Shown: positions 33,001 through 37,926 of the stretch, piece by piece
How the letters are laid out: every line of letters starts with the position of its first letter
Position numbering within the stretch: position 1 is the first letter of the stretch
Origin: Sphingomonas sp. dw_22
Lineage (GTDB): Bacteria; Pseudomonadota; Alphaproteobacteria; Sphingomonadales; Sphingomonadaceae
DNA length: 37,926 nt
Assembly (NCBI RefSeq): GCF_018449795.1
Contig: NZ_JAAVVE010000043.1
Coordinates: forward strand, 1 to 37,926
Reading direction: 5' to 3'
Position numbers and translations under genes: made by a program
The notes under the pieces: model-generated
The model's database searches: none
What the model saw: the letters and a program-made list of their open reading frames with translations, nothing else
Told to the model about the DNA's origin: nothing

Positions 33001-33252
33001 GATGTCCTCGGCCGAGATCGCATCGACGATGCCGGGCGAGTCGCGCTTGATCTCGATCGAGCGCTCGAGGCTGGCGCGGATGCCGGTGACGACGATGTCC
33101 TGGCTGTCATCCTGCGGTGCGGACTGGTCGGCCTGTTCGGCGGGAGCGGTCTCCGTCTGCGCGAACGCAATTCCCGGGACCAGCATGCATGCCGCGACGG
33201 CGATAACGGAAACCGAGCGCGCAAGCGCCGGCGATTGCCCGAAGCTCTTCAT
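30082..33252 (-). CDS. TonB-dependent receptor 2 (Caulobacter/Sphingomonas type)
   Basis: This 1056-residue protein has a signal peptide ending near Ala31, the TonB-box-like DIVVTGIRASLERS (52-65), and the plug block ISAEDIGKFPDTNLAESL then IRGFGPTYN-like VRGFGPTYNLVTLNGRQ. It ends in the outer-membrane signal (FLLGARFKF). GGAGGGG precedes the ATG. It is a TonB-driven outer-membrane transporter, probably for an oligosaccharide. Downstream on the same strand come SapC and the cupin after an intrinsic terminator. A LacI-like site and a longer inverted repeat cover its promoter. It shares overall architecture with receptor 1 but differs over most of the barrel. Confidence 0.94.
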   Translation of the reverse strand: MKSFGQSPALARSVSVIAVAACMLVPGIAFAQTETAPAEQADQSAPQDDSQDIVVTGIRASLERSIEIKRDSPGIVDAISAEDIGKFPDTNLAESLQRIPGVSINRTNGEGSQVTVRGFGPTYNLVTLNGRQLATSNVSVVGGDENADSAQGTSRSFDFSNLATEGVRTLEVYKTGRAAVPSGGIGATINVVTRRPLDDNQAPGLSGSVGAKAVYDTSVNDCLDCGSKVTPEFSGVVSWSDPEKRFGVSLFGSYQKRNFTSISATSNDWNIIPYSTFLTGGFARSGGVCAGTTPTPTCTVVNNAPTNTDQLVAIPNDSRYHYAEGSRERINGQAVVQFRPTDSLTLTADALYAQNKQREERSDLSNWFSRPFDVVTFDGNPTVATATYLHETINGQKDEGFETQSRAQKGELQDYGLNGKWDMASNFSLVVDGHYSKSSSRPDNPNGVSSTLVGLGANVVAAHSVDYSHGIPQQDITFGPSGPLDVNDVGTQVGRTYSSTQEQTVKEIRADFGWDLGLGSKFEFGGNYRKTDMHQTFVATQQTLGDWGITNPGDVEQLAPGALQAFCLECKFDKYSAGGDPDSQVAYRANSAAIYSILSPYYAGLDTGTAKPHAVGITNNQDNRIKEEIWAAYGQVTWKGELGGAPARLVAGVRYEHTKSESISLVAVPSAINWVSDNDFTVVISNQNTSLDDTGSYDNILPQIDFQVEVARNLIGRLSYSKTIARPNYSNLFTATTVGGPPRPTNNGGVAGASTGNARLSPLISDNFDASLEWYFKPDSYVSVAFFDKRVHNFIGNGQFTSDLFGLRDPSSGAAGSRSGDAKAALTGLGADVSDVNLFVMSSLIDTLGTPAAATAEFNAHYNQATHSLDDAYVQTINNTLDMTANGSDPLYQFQVTRPINNRDAEIYGVELAGQYFLGNTGFGVAAAYTLVRGDVDFNIGASPSEDQFALLGLSDTFSGTLIYEKHGISARVAYNWRDKFLSGINRQGSRNPEFTAPFGQLDATLSYEITPQIAITLEGINLTEESVRTYARDESELWYAQELDRRFLLGARFKF

Positions 33253-33326
33253 AATCCCCTCCTAGTCAGCCGGCCTTGGCGGCCGCTGCTGTTTGTTATT
33301 TTGCGCAGGCGATCTGCCTTGCGTGA

Positions 33327-33359
33327 TGTTAACGCTATCAATCCCGATAGCGTTGTCAA
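33327..33359 (-). promoter_or_regulatory. promoter with LacI-like operator of TonB receptor 2
   Basis: TGTTAACGCTATCA (plus strand 33327-33340) matches the LacI-type palindrome at 11-12 of 14. It overlaps a perfect 9-bp inverted repeat AACGCTATC/GATAGCGTT (33331-33339 and 33346-33354). On the reverse strand TTGACA (33359-33354) abuts it and would pair with a -10 inside the operator (TAGCGT, 16-nt spacing). Repression by occlusion is inferred. The remaining gap to 33572 contains a weaker site at 33502 and no gene. Confidence 0.55.
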
Positions 33360-33501
33360 CATCCATCCTGCGACCTGTTGGACAGATCGCAAAATTATCG
33401 GAGGGCTGTGGTCAGAATGTAACAGCCAAACGCTTGAAGGGGGTGGAATCGTGCGAGAATGGCACGATATGTATGAGTAATCGGTCCAACAGGCGCGGTG
33501 C

Positions 33502-33515
33502 TGTTAGCGGTAGCG
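33502..33515 (+). promoter_or_regulatory. weak LacI-like site between rfbG and TonB receptor 2
   Basis: TGTTAGCGGTAGCG shares its first ten bases exactly with the site at 21963 and matches the LacI-type palindrome at 11 of 14. It is 250 nt upstream of TonB receptor 2 and just past the rfbG stop, so it could be an auxiliary operator or chance. Confidence 0.25.
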
Positions 33516-33572
33516 TTGAGAATGCCGGAGGACCGCCGGCCCCGCCTCCTCGCACCCGCATGCATGCTTCAA

Positions 33573-34685
33573 TCACCCGATCGAGTGAGCGGCCTCCCCC
33601 GCCCGCGCCGGAGGAATCCAGGCGCCGGCCCCGGAGAGCAGGATGTAATCGGCGATCTGCGCCAGCGTCACGCGCCGCGCATCCTTGCCGGCGGCGACTG
33701 CGCGATGCCAGGCGACGACCCGTTCGAGCGCCTGCTCCAGCCGCAGCGCGGGTTGCCAGCCGAGCGCCGCGCGGGCCTTGGAGCAATCGAGCCGCAACAG
33801 TCCGGCCTCGTGCGGCCGCGGCCCCGTGTCGGGGAGGGAATTGGACGCTCCCTCGCCCCAGGCCGCGCGCATCCGCTCGACGATCCAGGAGACCGGGCGG
33901 GCATCTTCGTCCGACGGGCCGAAGTTCCAACCCTCGGCGAAGCGGGAATCGCCTTCCAGCAGGCGCTCGGCGATCATCAGATAGCCGCCCAGCGCCTCCA
34001 GCACGTGCTGCCAGGGCCGCACCGCATCCGGCGAGCGGATCAGCGGCGCCGCACCGGCTTCGAAGGCGCGGACCAGATCGGGGATCAGCCGGTCCTCGGC
34101 CCAGTCGCCGCCGCCGATCACGTTGCCGGCGCGCACCGAGGCGACCAGCGGCCCCGCTTCGGAGAAGAAGGAGCGGCGCCAGGCAGCGATCACCAGCTCG
34201 GCCGCGCCCTTGCTGCTGCTATAGGGATCGTGGCCGCCCATCGGATCGCTCTCGCGATAGGGCCAGACCCATTCGCGATTCTCATAGCATTTGTCGCTGG
34301 TGACGCAGACGACGGCGCCGACGCCGGGCACCTGCCGCGCGGCCTCCAGCACGTGCGCCGTCCCCATGACATTGGTCGCATAGGTGCCGACCGGATCGTC
34401 ATAGGAAGCGCGGACCAGCGGCTGGGCGGCGAGATGGAAGATCGCTTCCGGCCGTGTCGCCTCCACCACGGCGCGCACCGCCGCCGCATCGCGCACATCG
34501 CCTTCGACATGGGTGATGAGATCGCCGATCCGCGCCTGCTCGAACAGGCTGGGCCGGGTCGGCGGGGCGAGCGCGAAGCCGGTGACCTCCGCCCCCAGCG
34601 CGTGCAGCCACAGGCTGAGCCAGCTCCCCTTGAAGCCGGTATGGCCGGTGATGAGGACGCGGCGCCCCTCCCAGGCAGCGCTCAC
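33573..34685 (-). CDS. rfbG: CDP-glucose 4,6-dehydratase
   Basis: From the GTG at 34685, which overlaps the rfbF stop (GTGA), the product is 370 residues, the usual length. It has the nucleotide-binding start VLITGHTGFKGSWLSLWL, HLAAQPLVRASYDDP, the catalytic YSSSK (Tyr-x3-Lys) with VTSDKCYEN, and GNVIGGGDW. This set distinguishes CDP-glucose dehydratases from dTDP-glucose ones. It converts CDP-glucose to CDP-4-keto-6-deoxyglucose in the cytoplasm, the branch point for 3,6-dideoxyhexoses of O antigens. The open frame continues upstream only as a shadow of rfbF. A further GTG at 34697 is possible. No dideoxysugar or glycosyltransferase gene follows in the window. Confidence 0.93.
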   Translation of the reverse strand: MSAAWEGRRVLITGHTGFKGSWLSLWLHALGAEVTGFALAPPTRPSLFEQARIGDLITHVEGDVRDAAAVRAVVEATRPEAIFHLAAQPLVRASYDDPVGTYATNVMGTAHVLEAARQVPGVGAVVCVTSDKCYENREWVWPYRESDPMGGHDPYSSSKGAAELVIAAWRRSFFSEAGPLVASVRAGNVIGGGDWAEDRLIPDLVRAFEAGAAPLIRSPDAVRPWQHVLEALGGYLMIAERLLEGDSRFAEGWNFGPSDEDARPVSWIVERMRAAWGEGASNSLPDTGPRPHEAGLLRLDCSKARAALGWQPALRLEQALERVVAWHRAVAAGKDARRVTLAQIADYILLSGAGAWIPPARAGEAAHSIG

Positions 34686-35455
34686 CAGCGCTTCCACGGC
34701 GCGTTTCCGGCCTTCCACAGATCGTCGAGGTAGATCTTGTCGCGCAGCGTATCCATCGGCTGCCAGAACCCCTCGTGGCGATAGCCCATCAGCTCGCCGC
34801 CCCGCGCCAGCCGCTCCAGCGGCTCCGCCTCCCACACCGTGTCCGGCCCGTCGACCAGGTCGAGCACCGAAGGATCGGCGACGAAGAAGCCGCCGTTGAT
34901 CTGGCCGCCGTCGCCCGCCGGCTTCTCGCGGAAATCGACCACGCGGTCCTCGTCGAATTCGAGCGCGCCGAAGCGGCCCGGCGGGGCGACCGAAGTGATC
35001 GTCGCGCGCAGCCCGTGCGACTTGTGGAAGCGCACCAGCTCGGCGACGTCGATATCGGCGACGCCGTCGCCATAGGTGAAGCAGAAGGGCTCGTCGGGAT
35101 CGAGATAGGAGCGGATCGCCGCGAGCCGCCCGCCGGTCATCGTCGTCGCGCCGGTCTCGACCAGCGTCACCCGCCAGGGCTCGCTGCGGGCGTAATGGAT
35201 CTCCATCCCGTTGCCGCCGCGCAGATCGATCGTCACGTCGGAGGTGTGGAGGAAGTAGTTCGCGAAATATTCCTTGATGAGATAGCCCTTGTACCCAAGG
35301 CAGATCACGAAATCGTTCAGCCCGGCCGCCGAATAGATCTTCATGATGTGCCACAGGATCGGCATGCCGCCGATCTCGACCATCGGCTTGGGCCGCACGG
35401 CCGTTTCCTCGCCAAGCCGGCTGCCGAGCCCTCCGGCCAGAATCACAGTTCGCAT
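34682..35455 (-). CDS. rfbF: glucose-1-phosphate cytidylyltransferase
   Basis: ATG 35455, with GGAG 5 nt upstream, gives 257 residues, the family length; a GTG at 35461 is possible. The nucleotidyltransferase start MRTVILAGGLGSRLGEET, the PKPMVEIGGMPILWHIM block, FCFTYGDGVADID and GYRHEGFWQPMDTLRD are typical of RfbF. It makes CDP-glucose from CTP and glucose-1-phosphate and hands it to RfbG, encoded by the next, overlapping gene. The gene lies 61 nt after TonB receptor 3 on the same strand, so it may be read from that promoter, an unusual partner. Confidence 0.94.
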   Translation of the reverse strand: MRTVILAGGLGSRLGEETAVRPKPMVEIGGMPILWHIMKIYSAAGLNDFVICLGYKGYLIKEYFANYFLHTSDVTIDLRGGNGMEIHYARSEPWRVTLVETGATTMTGGRLAAIRSYLDPDEPFCFTYGDGVADIDVAELVRFHKSHGLRATITSVAPPGRFGALEFDEDRVVDFREKPAGDGGQINGGFFVADPSVLDLVDGPDTVWEAEPLERLARGGELMGYRHEGFWQPMDTLRDKIYLDDLWKAGNAPWKRW

Positions 35456-35516
35456 CTTCACTCCGCGCGTGGATCTTTGACGCGAAGACGGAGCCGCGGG
35501 CGCCGGCCCGTAAGAT

Positions 35517-37880
35517 TCAGAAGGCCAGGTCGAAGCCCAGCCGGATGCTGCGCGGCTGGAGCGGGGTGATCTGGTTGCGGTCGCGGATCAGGAAGGGCGA
35601 GCCGAGCGCGAAGCGGTTGCCGCGGGAATCGAGCAGGTTGGTGGCCGACAGGCTGATCCCGCGCCGGGGCGTGCCGACGCGCAGCTCCAGCCCGGTGTCG
35701 AGATAATCGCCCTGAAGCTGGCCCAGTATCTGGCCGATGCCGAGCGTGGACTTGCCGACATAGCGGGCGAAGCCGTTCACATCCAGGTCGAGCCGGGAGC
35801 CGAGCGACGTCGTATAGGCGAAGCCCAGCCGGCCGGTCGTGTCGGCGACATTGGGCAACCGGTCATAATTCGGCGCGAAGGACTTCGCCGGCTGGCCGTC
35901 GGCAACCGGCGGCACGCCGCCGACGGTGACCAGATTGTTGGCGGGCAGCGTAATCAGCGTCAGCGTCGCCTCCGAATAGGACGTGACCTTGCTGTCGTTG
36001 AGGTAAAGCGCGGCATCGAACGAGAGTCCCGGCAGCGGCCGCCAGCGCGCGGCGGCGCCCACCGCCAGCACCCGTCCGTCGCCTATATTGGCGGTGGTGG
36101 GAAAGCCGAAGCCGTCGATCAGATCGGCCTGGATGTTCTTCCACTCGGTCCAGGAAGCGCTGAGCGACAGGCTGAACCGCCCGTCGTCATAGCGCGCGCC
36201 GATATCGGTGGTGCCGACCCGATCGCCCTTGAAGCGCTGGACGAACTCGCGGCGCACGGCGATGCCGCCGGGGCGGAAGCCCTGCTGATAGCGGGCGAAC
36301 AGCGTCAGCGCGTCATTGGCGCGCCAGGCGATCGCCGCGGAGGGCAGCAGCCGCGTCTCCGAACGTTCGGCGCTGGCATCGGGATCGACGCGATAGGCGA
36401 CGGTGAGCAGCGCGTCCTGCGAATAGCCCGAAAGCCGCGAATGGGTCAGCCGGCCGCCGGCGGTGAGCGTCACCCGGGCTATCGGCTCCACCGTCCCCTC
36501 GCCATAGAGCGTGGCTTCGTCCACCTTGTTGCTGATGCCGGTGAGCGGAACGCCGAACATCTCCGTCTGCATCCACCGGTTCACCCGCGCCTCGTTGTGG
36601 AGCAGGCTCAGCCCGACCAGCCAGCCGGTGCCGTCCGGGCCGCGCCGGGACAGCCGGGTCTCGGCGGTGACCATCGAGATGCGGTCGGTCTGGACATAGG
36701 CGGCGCTGGGAATGGCGACGGCGACGGGGGCCACGGTGGGATCGAGCGGATCGGCGAGCGGCGCGCCCTCGAACTGCTCGAAGACATATTGGCGGGCATA
36801 GCCGAGCGACGAAGTGAGATCGAGCGTGCCCCATTGCTTGCGCGCGACGAGATCGATCAGCCAGTAATCGTTGCGATAGGGCTGGGCGATGCTGCTGGCG
36901 CGGCTGAGCCCGTCGCCGCCGCTGTCGCGTTCGGCATATTGGCTGTCGTCGCCCTTGATCCACTGGCCGACGCCGCTCAGGTCGAACGTCCAGTCGTCGC
37001 CGGGCTCGTAGCGCAGCGCAGCGCGGCCGCCATAGGTGCGGACCTGGTTCACGTCCCGAAGGCCCCGCTCGACATCGTCGATATAGCCGCCGTCGATCGC
37101 GCCGAAGCCGAGCGCGCGGAAGCCGAGCTTGCCGTCCACGATCGGCACGTTGAGGATCGCGCCGCCATCGACGCCGGGCTGGCCGTGCTGGATCGCCTGC
37201 ACCCCGCCCCAGGCCGAGCCGCCGGCCGTTTCGAGATCGGGCGCATGCGGCACCACGCGCACCACGCCGCCGAGCGACCCGGCACCGTAGAGCGTGCCCT
37301 GCGGCCCTTCCAGCACCTCGATCCGCTGCACGTCGTACAGGCGCAGGCTGGGATCGGGCGCGCTATAGGTGATGCGGCTGTTGCCCCAATATTGGCCCAC
37401 CGTCGCCTGGGTGGGGCCGACGAAGCTCGAATCGGCGATGCCGCGGATGAACAGCTTGTTGCGCCCCGGCCCGAGATGCGTCGAGGCAACGCTGGCGACG
37501 CGCGCTTCGAGAATGTCGTTGCCCCGCCCCGCATCGGCCGCCGAGAGGCTGTCGCCATCGACGATCTGGACGCCGCCGGGATAGGCGCTGATCGGGATGT
37601 CGCGCTTGGAGCCGGTGACGACGATCTCCTGCGGCTCCGAATCGGGGAGGACCGGCGGCACGATCCGGACATGGGCGACGGGCTCGGGCTTGACGCGGAC
37701 GGGCGCCGGACGGGGCGCGGGCTCGACCAGCCAGGTGCCGGGGGCGACGGCGGCCAGCCGGCACGCCAGCGGCGCGCGCCCGTGAGGGGGGGCTGGCTGG
37801 GGAAGGTGGACCGGGCTTCCTAGGCCCGCTACCGGCACTGCCGGGTCGCTCTTCCGCAAACCAGGCGGGGCCGTCCGCAA
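35517..37880 (-). CDS. TonB-dependent receptor 3, N-terminus uncertain
   Basis: The clear part holds a TonB-box-like EIVVTGSKRDIP, a plug (ILEARVASVASTHLG, KLFIRGIADSSFVG, VEVLEGPQGTLYGAGSLGGV-like VLEGPQGTLYGAGS) and a barrel ending NLLDSRGNRFALG to SIRLGFDLAF. The plug type is that of classical iron/cobalamin-like receptors rather than receptors 1 and 2. At the N-terminus PLACRLAAVAPGTWLVEPAP looks like the end of an STN signalling domain, but nothing before it in this frame resembles the rest of that domain or a signal peptide. No ATG with a ribosome site is present, and the frame is closed by TGA at 37916-37914. The coordinate 37880 is a TTG and only an upper bound; a frameshift near the G7 run at about 37785-37791 or a damaged gene would explain this. 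Confidence 0.7.
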   Translation of the reverse strand: MRTAPPGLRKSDPAVPVAGLGSPVHLPQPAPPHGRAPLACRLAAVAPGTWLVEPAPRPAPVRVKPEPVAHVRIVPPVLPDSEPQEIVVTGSKRDIPISAYPGGVQIVDGDSLSAADAGRGNDILEARVASVASTHLGPGRNKLFIRGIADSSFVGPTQATVGQYWGNSRITYSAPDPSLRLYDVQRIEVLEGPQGTLYGAGSLGGVVRVVPHAPDLETAGGSAWGGVQAIQHGQPGVDGGAILNVPIVDGKLGFRALGFGAIDGGYIDDVERGLRDVNQVRTYGGRAALRYEPGDDWTFDLSGVGQWIKGDDSQYAERDSGGDGLSRASSIAQPYRNDYWLIDLVARKQWGTLDLTSSLGYARQYVFEQFEGAPLADPLDPTVAPVAVAIPSAAYVQTDRISMVTAETRLSRRGPDGTGWLVGLSLLHNEARVNRWMQTEMFGVPLTGISNKVDEATLYGEGTVEPIARVTLTAGGRLTHSRLSGYSQDALLTVAYRVDPDASAERSETRLLPSAAIAWRANDALTLFARYQQGFRPGGIAVRREFVQRFKGDRVGTTDIGARYDDGRFSLSLSASWTEWKNIQADLIDGFGFPTTANIGDGRVLAVGAAARWRPLPGLSFDAALYLNDSKVTSYSEATLTLITLPANNLVTVGGVPPVADGQPAKSFAPNYDRLPNVADTTGRLGFAYTTSLGSRLDLDVNGFARYVGKSTLGIGQILGQLQGDYLDTGLELRVGTPRRGISLSATNLLDSRGNRFALGSPFLIRDRNQITPLQPRSIRLGFDLAF

Positions 37881-37926
37881 CGAAGGCGCGGATCGGGGGG
37901 TGGACCGGGTGAGTCAGGAGGCGATC

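Noticed and set aside
33573..35354. An rfbF-rfbG fusion protein of 593 residues
   Set aside because: The N-terminal part is a shadow frame of rfbF; the two genes overlap by GTGA as separate proteins.

Overview
The window is high-GC DNA from an alphaproteobacterium, most likely a sphingomonad (Sphingomonas or a close relative). This rests on three large TonB-dependent receptors of the Caulobacter/Sphingomonas type, a SapC plus cupin-8 pair beside one of them, DUF4893 and DUF3817 genes, and palindromic GTCACCCCGGCC-type intergenic repeats. About 32 protein genes are supported. I found no rRNA, tRNA, CRISPR array, transposase or phage gene.

Layout. Positions 1-4.7 kb hold a leftward run (zinc metallopeptidase, alpha/beta hydrolase, edge-truncated TPR protein), then a rightward run (patatin-like phospholipase, 3-hydroxybutyrate dehydrogenase, DUF4893 lipoprotein). 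Next come a secreted M20 amidohydrolase (4.8-6.1 kb) and a divergent pair of class D beta-lactamase and AmpR-like LysR regulator (6.2-8.0 kb). From 8 to 17 kb are housekeeping and stress genes: a CDF metal transporter with a small hydrophilic protein, a Bax-inhibitor-1 protein, ThpR, a low-molecular-weight phosphatase, an MFS transporter, a ferredoxin/secreted protein/SodC run, AlkA and a ROK fructokinase. From 17.2 to 18.6 kb a TetR regulator sits above two small membrane proteins, with a perfect dyad at its promoter.

The second half is accessory metabolism. TonB receptor 1 (18.8-21.9 kb) is divergent from an aldo/keto reductase. A translationally coupled three-gene operon (23.5-27.9 kb) encodes a membrane protein with two similar soluble end domains, a DyP-type peroxidase, and a cytochrome P450 lacking the usual I-helix acid-alcohol pair. 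TonB receptor 2, SapC and a JmjC-type cupin follow (28.2-33.3 kb), then rfbG, rfbF (CDP-4-keto-6-deoxyglucose synthesis) and TonB receptor 3, whose start is unclear (33.6-37.9 kb). Near-palindromic 14-bp sites resembling LacI-family operators lie upstream of receptor 1, the aldo/keto reductase and receptor 2, suggesting one sugar-responsive regulon.

Convergent and 3' intergenic gaps are rich in structured repeats: inverted repeats sharing the GTCACCCCGGCC core, a compound cloverleaf-like element (28007-28175), and two diverged copies of a dispersed element with TTGAC heptamers at 9-bp spacing (about 10860-11065 and 16059-16179). The best candidates for undescribed biology are the membrane protein/DyP/P450 operon and this dispersed element.
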